From Pseudomonas karstica (lineage in GTDB: Bacteria; Pseudomonadota; Gammaproteobacteria; Pseudomonadales; Pseudomonadaceae): DNA of 64,000 nucleotides. The notes under the pieces are model-generated. The model was not told the DNA's origin, searched no databases, and worked only from the letters and a program-made list of their open reading frames with translations. The DNA is taken from the NCBI RefSeq assembly GCF_009707515.1, contig NZ_WLYI01000001.1:124001-188000 (forward strand), given 5' to 3'. The translations under genes were made by a program, and so were the position numbers. Numbering within the stretch: position 1 is the first letter of the stretch; each line of letters starts with the position of its first letter. Shown one piece after another: positions 44,399-53,370 of the stretch.

Positions 44399-45063
44399 TC
44401 ACTTGCAAAGCCCTGCGTTGGGGCGCCCCCGGCCAGCCATTGACGCCCGCGGTCAATTTCGAGTTGGCCAAAGGCAGCCTCACCGGCATGATCGGCGCCA
44501 ACGGTTCCGGAAAAAGCAGCCTGTTAAAAGTCATTGCCGGTTTGCAGAAGCCCTTGGCGGGCAAAGTCAACCTGGCTGTTCCACGCCGCGGCAGCCTGTC
44601 GTTCCTGCCCCAGCAGCAACACCTGGACCGCCAGTTCCCTATCAGCCTGCAGGAACTGGTGGGTGCTGGTTTCTGGGGTAGTAAGCAAACCTCTCAGCAA
44701 CGCAGCCAACGCCTGCAAGCCGTCCTCGAAGACTGGTGCTTGAGCGGGCTGGAGCATCGACCATTGATGGCGCTTTCCGGTGGCGAGCTGCAACGTGCCC
44801 TGCTCGCCCGCATGAGCCTGGCCGAGGCGCCGGTACTGCTGCTCGACGAGCCTCATGCCGCCCTCGATGAACAGGGCCAGGCACTGCTGTGGAAACACAT
44901 CCACGCCTGGCACGCCGAAGGCCGCACGCTGGTAGTGGTGTGCCATGACCTGACTGCCGTACGCCAACATATTCCCCAGGCACTGCTGATCAAGAGCAGC
45001 GGCTGCATACTGGCACCGAGTAAAGAATTGATTCTCCTGCAACCGCACACGCAGGTGGCCTGA
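44395..45063 (+). CDS. Metal ABC transporter ATPase (ZnuC-like)
   Basis: This 222-residue ABC ATPase has Walker A GANGSGKSSLLKVIAG (residues 34-49), Q-loop LPQQQHLDR near 73, signature LSGGELQRALLARMS near 125, Walker B APVLLLDEPHAALDE near 145 and the H-loop VVCHDLTAVR near 181. It starts with GTG within the folE2 stop. With the following permease and binding protein it forms a manganese/zinc-type importer. Location in the Zur operon points to zinc. Confidence 0.92.
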   Translation: MITCKALRWGAPGQPLTPAVNFELAKGSLTGMIGANGSGKSSLLKVIAGLQKPLAGKVNLAVPRRGSLSFLPQQQHLDRQFPISLQELVGAGFWGSKQTSQQRSQRLQAVLEDWCLSGLEHRPLMALSGGELQRALLARMSLAEAPVLLLDEPHAALDEQGQALLWKHIHAWHAEGRTLVVVCHDLTAVRQHIPQALLIKSSGCILAPSKELILLQPHTQVA

Positions 45064-45929
45064 TGCACTTCACCGCGCACCTGTGGCTGCCTTTCGGCGA
45101 CTTTGTATTCATGCGCCGAGCCTTGTTTGGCGGGCTGGTCCTGGCCTGCAGTACTGCGCCGCTTGGGGTGTTCTTGATCCTGCGGCGCATGAGCCTGATT
45201 GGCGACGCCGTAGCCCACGGCATCCTGCCCGGTGCGGCCCTGGGTTTCTGGTTTGCCGGCCTGAGCCTGCCTGCACTGACTGTCGGTGGCCTCGGCGCCG
45301 GTCTGAGTATGGCCGGGTTGGCCGCGTGGATTACCCGTCGCACCGGCCTTCGAGAAGATGCCAGCCTCGCCGCCATCTACCCCATCTCTTTGGCCTGCGG
45401 CGTGCTGATCCTTGGTATTGCCGGCAAGCGCCTGGACCTGCTGCACTTGCTGTTTGGCTCCGCCCTGGCGGTAGACGGCCCGACTCTGACCGGCATGCTT
45501 TGGGTCTGCGGATTCAGCCTGGTCGCCATGGCGCTGATCTACAAACCGCTGCTGCTGGACACCCTCGATCCGTTGTTCCTGCAAACCGTCAGCCGTCTCG
45601 GCCCATTGGCCCATGGTTTGTTCCTGACCCTGGTGGTGCTGAACCTGGTGATCGGCTTTCAGGCCATTGGCGCGTTGATGGTGGTCGGCTTGATGATGTT
45701 GCCAGCAGCGGCCTCCCGTTTCTGGAGCCGACGTTTACCGGTGTTGATCGCGGTATCGGCAGTGCTGGGATGCCTGTCAGTGTGGCTTGGCCTGCTGCTG
45801 TCGTTCTACTACTCACTGCCCAGCGGGCCGGCGATTGTGCTGGTGGCTGGCGGTTTGTACCTGCTGTCTGTGGTCTTTGGTCCGGTGCACGGCTTGCTGC
45901 GCCGCCCGCCCCTGCTTACATCCCAATGA
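45063..45929 (+). CDS. Metal ABC transporter permease (ZnuB-like)
   Basis: This 288-residue inner-membrane permease belongs to the ABC-3 family for zinc or manganese. LVLACSTAPLGVFLILRRMS and LIGDAVAHGILPGAALGFW (about residues 22-61) are the family's opening signature. Eight or so helices follow, with LMVVGLMMLPAAASRFWSR near 207. Start and stop codons overlap its neighbours (TGATG with the ATPase). Translational coupling across the operon is evident. Confidence 0.93.
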   Translation: MHFTAHLWLPFGDFVFMRRALFGGLVLACSTAPLGVFLILRRMSLIGDAVAHGILPGAALGFWFAGLSLPALTVGGLGAGLSMAGLAAWITRRTGLREDASLAAIYPISLACGVLILGIAGKRLDLLHLLFGSALAVDGPTLTGMLWVCGFSLVAMALIYKPLLLDTLDPLFLQTVSRLGPLAHGLFLTLVVLNLVIGFQAIGALMVVGLMMLPAAASRFWSRRLPVLIAVSAVLGCLSVWLGLLLSFYYSLPSGPAIVLVAGGLYLLSVVFGPVHGLLRRPPLLTSQ

Positions 45930-45940
45930 GGTGTTTCCCG

Positions 45941-46819
45941 ATGCGTGCTCTACTCGTGCTGTTCAGTGTCTTGCTGTCGCTTGCGACTGCCCAGGCCGCC
46001 GAAAAACTCCAAGTGGTTACCAGCTTCAGCATCCTCAATGACATGACTCACCAGATCGGTGGCGACCATATCCAGATCAGCAACATGGTCGGCCCCGACG
46101 CCGATGCCCACACCTATGAGCCAACGCCCGATGATGCCAAGGCCCTGCTCAAGGCACGGGTGATCATCAAGAATGGCCTGGGTTTCGAGCCGTGGCTGGA
46201 TCGCCTGATCACCAGCACCGAGACCAAGGCCACCGTGGTCAGCGCCAGCAAAGGGGTGATCGCCCGTACCATGGAAGAAGACGGCGACACGATTCCCGAC
46301 CCCCACGCCTGGCACAACCTGGCCAACAGCGAAATCTATGTCAACAACATCACCAAGGCATTGATCGCCGCCGACCCTGCCAACCAGGCCGATTATCAGC
46401 ACAACCGCCAGGTGTACCTGAAAGAAATCTACCGCCTGCTGGCCGAAGCCCAGACCAAGCTGGGCTCACTGCCTCCGGGTAACCGCCGCATCGTGACCTC
46501 CCACGACGCTTTTGGGTACCTGGGCCAGGCCTATGGCATCGACTTCATGGCGCCACAGGGCCTGTCTACCGAGCGTGAGCCATCGGCTGCCGAAGTGGCT
46601 GCGCTGATCACCCAGATCCGCAGCGACCACGTTAAAGCCGTGTTCATGGAAAACATCAAGGACTCGCGCCTGCTCAAGCAGATCGCCGACGAAAGCGGCG
46701 CGCATCTGGGCGGCACGTTGTACTCCGACGCCTTGGCGACAGAAGGCCCGGCCAGCACCTTTACCGGGCTGTTCGAATACAACCTCAACACTTTGTACGC
46801 CGCCCTGAGCAAGCCATGA
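45941..46819 (+). CDS. Metal ABC transporter binding protein (ZnuA/TroA family)
   Basis: This 292-residue periplasmic protein has a signal peptide (MRALLVLFSVLLSLATAQA). Family ligand segments are DAHTYEPTPDD (first histidine), DPHAWHNLAN (second), TSHDAFGYLGQAYG (third) and the late aspartate in GGTLYSDALA. The long His/Asp-rich loop of typical ZnuA is absent; only EEDGDTIPD occupies its place, so it resembles the manganese/zinc TroA or AztC type. The Zur operon context argues for zinc. The ATG at 45941 has a GAGGTG site. The last codons overlap hisI2. Confidence 0.92.
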   Translation: MRALLVLFSVLLSLATAQAAEKLQVVTSFSILNDMTHQIGGDHIQISNMVGPDADAHTYEPTPDDAKALLKARVIIKNGLGFEPWLDRLITSTETKATVVSASKGVIARTMEEDGDTIPDPHAWHNLANSEIYVNNITKALIAADPANQADYQHNRQVYLKEIYRLLAEAQTKLGSLPPGNRRIVTSHDAFGYLGQAYGIDFMAPQGLSTEREPSAAEVAALITQIRSDHVKAVFMENIKDSRLLKQIADESGAHLGGTLYSDALATEGPASTFTGLFEYNLNTLYAALSKP

Positions 46820-47241
46820 GCCCGAGCATGCTCGACCTGGAAGCCGCTGCCCTGGGCAGTCGCTTCCCCCTTGATCACGTATTGGAGGCCCTGGCGTGGA
46901 ACAGCGATGGCCTGATTGCCGCCATCGCCCAGCAACACGGTAGCGGTGAGGTCTTGATGTTGGCGTGGATGAACCGTCAGGCCCTTAATGAAACCTTGGC
47001 GAGCGGGCAAGTCTGCTACTGGTCACGCTCGCGCCAGCAGCTATGGCGCAAAGGCGAAACCTCCGGCCACTGGCAGCAACTGGTGGAGGCACGCCTGGAC
47101 TGCGACGGCGACGCCGTACTGTTGATCGTCGACCAGCAAGGGCCGGCCTGCCACACCGGCCGACCCACCTGTTTCTACAACGCTATCGTCAACGATCAAG
47201 TGCACATCATCACCGCCCCTCTCAAGGAACCAGCAGCATGA
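46816..47241 (+). CDS. hisI: HisI2, phosphoribosyl-AMP cyclohydrolase paralogue
   Basis: This zinc- and magnesium-dependent histidine-pathway enzyme opens the adenine ring of PR-AMP. The 141-residue protein has the HisI core: VLMLAWMNRQALNETL near residue 46, VCYWSRSRQQLWRKGETSG near 65, DCDGDAVLL near 95 and ACHTGRPTCFY near 110 with zinc-binding cysteines. It is not in a his operon but in the Zur operon, where HisI paralogues are known among zinc-starvation genes; it may work with a different metal or higher affinity. Both ends overlap neighbouring genes. Confidence 0.92.
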   Translation: MSPSMLDLEAAALGSRFPLDHVLEALAWNSDGLIAAIAQQHGSGEVLMLAWMNRQALNETLASGQVCYWSRSRQQLWRKGETSGHWQQLVEARLDCDGDAVLLIVDQQGPACHTGRPTCFYNAIVNDQVHIITAPLKEPAA

Positions 47242-47798
47242 TCCGCAAAAACCCTTCCGGCGATTTGCCGGTGATCGCCGAATCGGCCTACGTCGATAAA
47301 ACCGCAATCATCTGCGGCAAAGTCATCATCGGCGAAAACGTCTTCGTCGGGCCCTACGCCGTCATCCGTGCCGACGAGGTCGACGCAAACGGCGACATGG
47401 ACCCCATCATCATCGGCGCCAACTCCAATATCCAGGATGGTGTGGTGATCCACTCAAAATCCGGCGCGGCGGTCACCGTCGGCGAGTTCACCTCCATCGC
47501 CCACCGTTCCATCGTCCATGGCCCCTGCACCGTCGGCGATCGGGTGTTTATCGGCTTCAACAGCGTGCTGTTCAACTGCTCCGTCGGTGATGGCTGCGTG
47601 GTGCGCCACAACTCGGTGGTCGACGGCTGCGACCTGCCCGCGGCGTTCTACGTGCCCTCCACAACCCGCATCGGGCCCAACACCGACCTCTCGCTGTTCC
47701 CACCGGTAAGCGTCAGCGCCTCGGAGTTCTCCGAAGACGTGGCTCGTACCAACGTCGACCTGGTGCGTGGCTACAAAGCCCTGCAAAACGAGTTCTGA
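47238..47798 (+). CDS. Gamma-type carbonic anhydrase (left-handed beta-helix)
   Basis: The 186-residue protein is built of hexapeptide turns (IICGKVIIGENVFVGPYAVI, VVIHSKSGAAVTVGEFTSIA). Metal histidines of the gamma class are seen in GVVIHSK and in SIAHRSIVHGPC. Gamma carbonic anhydrases can use iron or cobalt, so this copy may replace zinc-only beta enzymes in zinc starvation, which explains its place in the Zur operon. The ATG at 47238 overlaps the hisI2 stop. Enzymatic activity is inferred. Confidence 0.9.
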   Translation: MIRKNPSGDLPVIAESAYVDKTAIICGKVIIGENVFVGPYAVIRADEVDANGDMDPIIIGANSNIQDGVVIHSKSGAAVTVGEFTSIAHRSIVHGPCTVGDRVFIGFNSVLFNCSVGDGCVVRHNSVVDGCDLPAAFYVPSTTRIGPNTDLSLFPPVSVSASEFSEDVARTNVDLVRGYKALQNEF

Positions 47799-47800
47799 AC

Positions 47801-49138
47801 ATGAGCCGCCTACTGATCCGCAACGCTCGCCTGGTGAACGAAGGCCAGGAATTCGACGCTGATGTGCTGGTCTCCAATGGCCGCATCGAGAAGATTGCCA
47901 GCAGCATCGACGGACAAAACCTTGCGCTGGAAATCGACGCTCAAGGCCAATGGCTGCTGCCGGGGATGATTGACGACCAAGTGCACTTTCGTGAACCCGG
48001 CGCGCCGGACAAGGGCAGTTTCTACAGTGAATCCCGCGCAGCCGTGGCCGGCGGCATCACCAGCTTCATGGACATGCCCAACACTCAGCCTGCAACTCTC
48101 ACCCTGGATGCCCTGGCCGATAAAAAGCGCCGCGCCGCCCTGCATTCGGTGGCCAACTACGGCTTTCACTTTGGCGTCAGTAACGACAACCTCGACACCG
48201 TCGCCGCCCTTGATCCGCGAGAGGTGGCCGGGGTCAAGGTGTTCATGGGTGCCTCAACCGGCAATATGTTGGTGGATGATCCGCGAATCCTGGAGCGTCT
48301 GTTTGCCGTGGTCCCCACCCTCCTGCTAGCCCATTGCGAACACACGCCGAGCATCCAGGCTAACGAACAACGGTTGAGAAATCGCTTTGGCGATCATATT
48401 CCCGCCGTGGCACACCCGTTGATTCGCGACGCCGAAGCCTGTTATCGCTCTTCCTCCCTGGCCGTCGAACTGGCCCGCCGCCACGGCACGCGCCTGCACG
48501 TGCTGCACCTGACCAGCGCACGGGAACTGGCGCTGTTCGAAGACAAGCCCCTGACGGAAAAACATATCAGCGCCGAAGTCTGCCTTCATCATTTGCTGTT
48601 CGATGACCGCGACTATGCGCAGCTTGGCCACCAGATCAAATGCAACCCGGCGATCAAGACCCGAGCCGATCGCGATGCCCTGCGCCTGGCCCTGCTGGGC
48701 AATCGCCTGGATGTCATCGGCAGCGATCATGCTCCACATACCTGGGCACAAAAGCAGTTGCCCTACTGCGAGGCACCCTCAGGCTTGCCGCTGGTACAAC
48801 ACGCCCTGCCGGCATTGCTGGAGTTGGTGGCCGACGGCCTGCTGCCATTGACCACCCTGGTGGCAAAAACCAGCCACCGCGTCGCCGACCTGTTCGCCAT
48901 TCCTGACCGCGGCTACCTGCGCGAAGGTTATTGGGCCGACCTGGTGCTGATCAAACCCGAGCCCCGCGGCAAGCCCGTCAACAGCCAGCCGATCCTCGCC
49001 CACTGCGGCTGGACACCCTTCGCCGGGCGCAGCTTGCGTCACAGTGTCAGCACCACCCTGGTCTCTGGCAACCTGGCCTGGCACGAGGGGCAGGTGGTCG
49101 ACAGCTGCCAGGGGTTGCCCCTGCATTTTCAACGTTAA
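47801..49138 (+). CDS. pyrQ: Dihydroorotase paralogue (PyrQ-like)
   Basis: This 445-residue amidohydrolase of pyrimidine synthesis closes carbamoyl aspartate to dihydroorotate. Metal motifs are DDQVHFREPG near residue 58 (family form D-x-H-x-H replaced by D-Q-V-H-F), VKVFMGASTGN near 146 with the bridging lysine, LLAHCEHT near 174, VLHLTSARE near 233 and GSDHAPHTWAQK near 306. It is the last gene of the Zur operon, matching the extra dihydroorotase (PA5541, pyrQ) of P. aeruginosa, thought to work when zinc is scarce. The stop overlaps the convergent DUF3617 gene by four bases. Confidence 0.92.
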   Translation: MSRLLIRNARLVNEGQEFDADVLVSNGRIEKIASSIDGQNLALEIDAQGQWLLPGMIDDQVHFREPGAPDKGSFYSESRAAVAGGITSFMDMPNTQPATLTLDALADKKRRAALHSVANYGFHFGVSNDNLDTVAALDPREVAGVKVFMGASTGNMLVDDPRILERLFAVVPTLLLAHCEHTPSIQANEQRLRNRFGDHIPAVAHPLIRDAEACYRSSSLAVELARRHGTRLHVLHLTSARELALFEDKPLTEKHISAEVCLHHLLFDDRDYAQLGHQIKCNPAIKTRADRDALRLALLGNRLDVIGSDHAPHTWAQKQLPYCEAPSGLPLVQHALPALLELVADGLLPLTTLVAKTSHRVADLFAIPDRGYLREGYWADLVLIKPEPRGKPVNSQPILAHCGWTPFAGRSLRHSVSTTLVSGNLAWHEGQVVDSCQGLPLHFQR

Positions 49139-49656
49139 GTACGAGGCTTGACGGTACCGCAGTTGTCCCCCAGCCACTGTGCGTGAGTGTCCAGGCTGCC
49201 GTTTTGCTGAATCCCGGTGGCATTGAACGTGCCGTTGACGGTGGTAGTGAATTGCTTCTGGCTCTGGAATGTCGCCACGCCGGTACCCTGGGCTTTCGGG
49301 CAACTGAAACGGAATTTCCACTGGTTGCCGGTCTTGTCCGTCACTTCCTGTTTGCAGCCCGACTGCGGGTCTGTCAGCGGAATCGAGTCGGACGCTACTT
49401 GGGCCTGGGTCAGGCACACCTGAACCCCTTTGCCGGCCATGGTGATGCCTTGTTTTTCCAGCATCGCGCGTTGTTCCGGGGTCATCTGTTGCTTCAGTTG
49501 ACCGAGAATCAACGACAGGTCTGGCAGCGCCTGGTTATCGACTTTCATATTGCTGGTCGTCAACTCCCACAGCCCCGGCGCCAACATCTGCGCGTGCGCC
49601 GCCACAGGCAGCGATAAACCAACAACCATGGCCAAACCAAGCAGGCGAGCATTCAT
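49135..49656 (-). CDS. DUF3617 periplasmic protein
   Basis: This 173-residue exported protein has a signal peptide (MNARLLGLAMVVGLSLPVAA) and begins its mature part with MLAPGLWELTTSNMKVD, the DUF3617 opening. MTPEQRAMLEKQGI, KGVQVCLTQAQ and SGCKQEV with paired cysteines are typical. The function is unknown. AGGAGTTACCCG precedes the ATG at 49656; six more codons are open upstream. It is convergent with the last gene of the zinc operon. Confidence 0.88.
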   Translation of the reverse strand: MNARLLGLAMVVGLSLPVAAHAQMLAPGLWELTTSNMKVDNQALPDLSLILGQLKQQMTPEQRAMLEKQGITMAGKGVQVCLTQAQVASDSIPLTDPQSGCKQEVTDKTGNQWKFRFSCPKAQGTGVATFQSQKQFTTTVNGTFNATGIQQNGSLDTHAQWLGDNCGTVKPRT

Positions 49657-49786
49657 CGGGTAACTCCTGGACAATTGTCGGCGTTAGACGCCGCAAAGAA
49701 GCCAGTGTTGCACAGCAAATAAAATAGCGACATTGGAGACCGAACATGGTCTGTTAGGCATTGAATTGTCGGGAGTATCGTCATCC

Positions 49787-51226
49787 ATGGAGTTTTTTGG
49801 CCCGCACCTGCTCGGCTACCTGATTGCATTGCTGCACTCGCTCGGTACCCTCGCCGCCATCCACGCGGTACTGACCGTGCGGACCGCCCAAGGCTCGATT
49901 GCCTGGGCCCTGTCCCTGATATTCATTCCTTACCTGACGTTGATCCCCTACCTGATCTTCGGCCGCAGCACGTTCGATGCCTATATCCAGGCCCGACGCC
50001 AGGCCAATCAGGAGATGCACAAGGCCATCGCCGAGTTGAACTGGCGGCCCTGGGTCGAGGAAGCACTGAGCGCTCGCAACTCCCTCGCCTATGCGTCCCT
50101 GCGTGCCATGCCAAAACTGGGACGCATGCCGTGCCTGGCAAACAACCAGGTGCGGTTGCTGATCAATGGCGACGCGACCTTCGGTGCAATTTTCGAGACG
50201 ATTCGTTCGGCGAGAACCGCTGTGCTGATCCAGTTTTTCATCATTCACGACGACGAACTCGGTCGCCAACTGCAAACCCTGCTCAAGGCAAAAGCCGCCG
50301 AAGGCGTAGCCATTTACGTCCTGTATGACCGCATTGGCAGCCACTCCCTCCCCCACAGCTATGTGCAGCCCTTGCGTGATGCCGGTGTGCAAGTCAAAGC
50401 CTTTGCCACCCGCAGTGGCTGGCTCAACCGCTTCCAGGTCAACTTCCGTAACCATCGCAAGATTGTGGTAGTGGACGGCGCTACGGGCTTTGTCGGCGGG
50501 CATAACATCGGCGATGAATACATGGGCAAGAAACCGCCCCTGGCACCCTGGCGCGATACTCATGTACAGGTCAGCGGCCCGGTGGTGGCGTGCCTGCAAG
50601 AGTCGTTTGCCGAAGACTGGTTCTGGGCCGCACGGGAACTGCCGCCGCTGCTCCTTCCGGATACCTACCCGGATGCCGGCGTGCTCTGCCAACTGCTGGC
50701 CAGCGGCCCGGCCGACCCTTATGAAACCTGTTCGTTATTTTTCGTCGAGGCGATTCATGCGGCCACTGAGCGAGTATGGATCACCAGTCCGTACTTTGTG
50801 CCGGATGAAGCGGTATTCGCCGCCCTCAGGCTCGCGGTCCTGCGCGGGGTAGATGTGCGCCTGCTGCTGCCGTCGCGGCCTGATCACCGCATCGTCTATG
50901 CCGCATCCAGCCTGTATGCCAGCGAAGCGGTGCGCGCCGGAGTACGCGTGTTCCGCTACACGCCCGGCTTCTTGCATCAGAAAGTGGTGTTGGTGGACAA
51001 CGAAATCAGCGCCATTGGCAGTGCCAATCTGGATAACCGCTCATTCCGGCTCAATTTCGAAGTGATGTTGCTGACAGTGGATGAAGCATTTGCCAGCGAA
51101 GTGGAGAAGATGCTGATGGACGATTTCGACCTGGCCCATGAAATCAGCCAGGAAGAAAACCGCCAGACTCATCGCCTGCAACAACTGGGTATGCGTGTCG
51201 CACGGCTAATTTCACCGATTTTGTAG
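49787..51226 (+). CDS. cls: Cardiolipin synthase
   Basis: This 479-residue phospholipase D-superfamily membrane enzyme makes cardiolipin from phosphatidylglycerol. Two N-terminal helices (about 5-60, with [17 protein letters not shown]) are followed by two HKD motifs: [19 protein letters not shown] near residue 225 and [20 protein letters not shown] near 400. The length matches ClsA. GGGAG lies 11 bases before the ATG at 49787. The neighbouring cfa gene also modifies membrane phospholipids but is convergent with it. Confidence 0.95.
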   Translation: MEFFGPHLLGYLIALLHSLGTLAAIHAVLTVRTAQGSIAWALSLIFIPYLTLIPYLIFGRSTFDAYIQARRQANQEMHKAIAELNWRPWVEEALSARNSLAYASLRAMPKLGRMPCLANNQVRLLINGDATFGAIFETIRSARTAVLIQFFIIHDDELGRQLQTLLKAKAAEGVAIYVLYDRIGSHSLPHSYVQPLRDAGVQVKAFATRSGWLNRFQVNFRNHRKIVVVDGATGFVGGHNIGDEYMGKKPPLAPWRDTHVQVSGPVVACLQESFAEDWFWAARELPPLLLPDTYPDAGVLCQLLASGPADPYETCSLFFVEAIHAATERVWITSPYFVPDEAVFAALRLAVLRGVDVRLLLPSRPDHRIVYAASSLYASEAVRAGVRVFRYTPGFLHQKVVLVDNEISAIGSANLDNRSFRLNFEVMLLTVDEAFASEVEKMLMDDFDLAHEISQEENRQTHRLQQLGMRVARLISPIL

Positions 51227-51316
51227 GCTCATGCCAAAACACATGCGGACCGCATGCAGCCTCGTGCCTCGGCAGCGGCTACAGCAAGCCCCACATTAGC
51301 CCTTCAGTGTTCCCAC

Positions 51317-52501
51317 TTAGCGATAGAGGTCATCGCGCGTCCACGGCAATTCGTGGCTGCCATCGGCATGAGGTTTCACCGCCAGAATCTGATGCAGATT
51401 GATCCAGCCCCGGGCAAAGGCATACGCACAGCCCGCCAGGTACAGCCGCCAGATCCGCAACGCCTGCTCCGGCACCATCTTCGCCGCGGCTTCCAGGTTA
51501 TCTTCCAGGCGCTCGCTCCAATGATCCAGGGTTCGAGCGTAATGAAGACGCAGGCTTTCCACATCGACCACTTCCAGCCCCACTTCGCTGATCTCCGTCG
51601 TCATCATCGACAGATGCGGCAGCTCGCCGTTGGGGAACACATAGCGCTCGATAAAATCCCCGGCGCCACGGCCCACCGGCCGGCCATCGGTGTGCTTGGC
51701 GGTAATGCCGTGGTTCATCACCAGGCCGCCCTCACGCACCGCGCCGAACAGAATCTGGCAGTACTGTGCCAGGTTGGCGTGGCCGACGTGTTCGAACATA
51801 CCTACGCTGACGACTTTGTCGAAACGCCCGTCTTGCGGCAGGTCGCGGTAATCAAGCAGTTGCAGTTCCACCTGGCCTTCCAGCCCTTCGGCTTTCACCC
51901 GCTCTTGGGCCAGTTCCAACTGTTCCTTGCTCAGGGTGATACCAAACACTTTTACCCCGAACTCCCGCGCGGCATACCGCGACAGCCCGCCCCAACCACA
52001 GCCCACGTCCAGCAGATATTCTCCCGGCTGCAGTCGCAGCTTGCGGCACAAGTGACGGAATTTATCTTGTTGGGCTTGATCGAGGGATTCGCTGCCGGTC
52101 TCGAAATACCCACAGGAATAAGCCATGTCGCGGTCCAGCCAGAGCTGATAGAACGCGTTCGACAGGTCGTAATGGTAAGAAATAGCCGCTGCATCAGTGG
52201 CCTTGTCGTGGATCGAGCGTACCGGACGACTTTGCAAGTCGTCATCAATCAGGGCGTGACTCAACTCGTCACACACCCGGATCACTTCGGATATGGAGCC
52301 TTCCAACTCCAGCTTGCCCTCAACAAAGGCTTTGCCCAGGGAATCGAGCGTTGGATGGGTCAACTTCGTGACCATTGTGGGATCCTTGACCACAATAGTG
52401 ACACTGGGCTCCGGGCCCAAATTGAATTCATGGCCGTCCCAGAGTCGCAGACGCAGCGGAAGCTGAAGATTCTGTAAGGCCGGTGGAAGTTGCGCGAGCA
52501 T
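51317..52501 (-). CDS. cfa: Cyclopropane-fatty-acyl-phospholipid synthase
   Basis: This SAM-dependent enzyme adds a methylene bridge to unsaturated acyl chains of membrane phospholipids. The 394-residue protein has an N-terminal domain, then ISYHYDLSNAFYQLWLD near residue 108, MAYSCGYFE, and the SAM-binding LLDVGCGWGGLSRYAARE near 165. VSVGMFEHVG near 232 and the end region ARGWINLHQIL are typical. The ATG at 52501 has an AAGGGGGA site. Pseudomonas carries more than one cfa gene and which copy is RpoS-dependent cannot be told here. Confidence 0.95.
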   Translation of the reverse strand: MLAQLPPALQNLQLPLRLRLWDGHEFNLGPEPSVTIVVKDPTMVTKLTHPTLDSLGKAFVEGKLELEGSISEVIRVCDELSHALIDDDLQSRPVRSIHDKATDAAAISYHYDLSNAFYQLWLDRDMAYSCGYFETGSESLDQAQQDKFRHLCRKLRLQPGEYLLDVGCGWGGLSRYAAREFGVKVFGITLSKEQLELAQERVKAEGLEGQVELQLLDYRDLPQDGRFDKVVSVGMFEHVGHANLAQYCQILFGAVREGGLVMNHGITAKHTDGRPVGRGAGDFIERYVFPNGELPHLSMMTTEISEVGLEVVDVESLRLHYARTLDHWSERLEDNLEAAAKMVPEQALRIWRLYLAGCAYAFARGWINLHQILAVKPHADGSHELPWTRDDLYR

Positions 52502-52587
52502 AAAAAGTCCCCCTTGTTTCAGACGTCTGAAGTGAGGGTAGACCATCCACAGAAAAAGTAGGAGGCTATCGAATTAATAGCTATTTT

Positions 52588-53370
52588 CTATGGTGCCCGA
52601 CATTCAAGCAAACCCTCCTGGACCCACTGTTTCAGCCAGGTAACCGCTTGCAATGCCGCGCCCTCTTGATAAGTGACTGCCAACTCGGCGCACAGTTCTG
52701 AAAAATTCCAGCCCGTGCTCACCATTCCAGCCAAGGCCCAGGCCTCGACTGGCGCCAGGGTGCGGTATTGACCTATGTTCTGGTGGCGCCAGATCAGGCA
52801 AACCTGGGCTTCGGGCAAGGCTTCGCTGCCGGGAAAGTCCGCTTGCTCCTTGCTTGATCGCCAAATCGCCACGCTATTGAAGCAACAGAGTATTTGCTGC
52901 ACCGAAGACGCCAGCTGCACTTGCAGCCCCGGCCAGGCCTCGGGAGGCAACTGCACCATGTACTGCAACGTCAACGGCTCGCCTTGTGGTGCATCAAAGG
53001 CCAGGGTAAATGCCCATTCAAGACGTACTAGCTCGGCCAACGGTACGCTTTGTTCGGCCACCAAATGTTCAAGGACAAACTCGCAAAACCGCTCGCCGAA
53101 CCAGCGCAAACTGTAATGGGTAGAGGGATAACGACGAATATAAGCCGCGCCCAACTGCGCAAACTCATCGTCCCCGAGCCAGTACCAAACGGCGCCGAAG
53201 TCACCCTGTAGCACTTCCTGCAACCGGGCCTGATAAGCGTTGTGGTAAATAGCCAGGCCCGTCTCGACGTCCAGCGTCGGACCGCCGATCAGCGTGGCGC
53301 TGAAGCCGCTACTTACTGTCTCTGATAATACCTGTTGCTCAAAAGCCAGTTGCCAGTCCGTCAGGCGCAT
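52588..53370 (-). CDS. bufC: BufC/HvfC-type partner protein (DUF2063)
   Basis: This 260-residue partner of the MNIO enzyme in bufferin and related RiPP systems is thought to bring precursor and enzyme together. LTDWQLAFEQQVLSE opens the DUF2063 domain, GLAIYHNAYQARLQEVLQGDF near residue 38 is its best-conserved block, and AAYIRRYPSTHYSLRWFGERF near 75 follows. Its start overlaps the BufB gene by ten bases. No DoxX-type fourth gene follows. Confidence 0.88.
   Translation of the reverse strand: MRLTDWQLAFEQQVLSETVSSGFSATLIGGPTLDVETGLAIYHNAYQARLQEVLQGDFGAVWYWLGDDEFAQLGAAYIRRYPSTHYSLRWFGERFCEFVLEHLVAEQSVPLAELVRLEWAFTLAFDAPQGEPLTLQYMVQLPPEAWPGLQVQLASSVQQILCCFNSVAIWRSSKEQADFPGSEALPEAQVCLIWRHQNIGQYRTLAPVEAWALAGMVSTGWNFSELCAELAVTYQEGAALQAVTWLKQWVQEGLLECRAP

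Noticed and set aside
45083-45940. N-terminal extension of the binding-protein frame through the permease gene
   Set aside because: The first 286 codons are out-of-frame permease sequence; the real start is the ATG at 45941 with a ribosome site and signal peptide.
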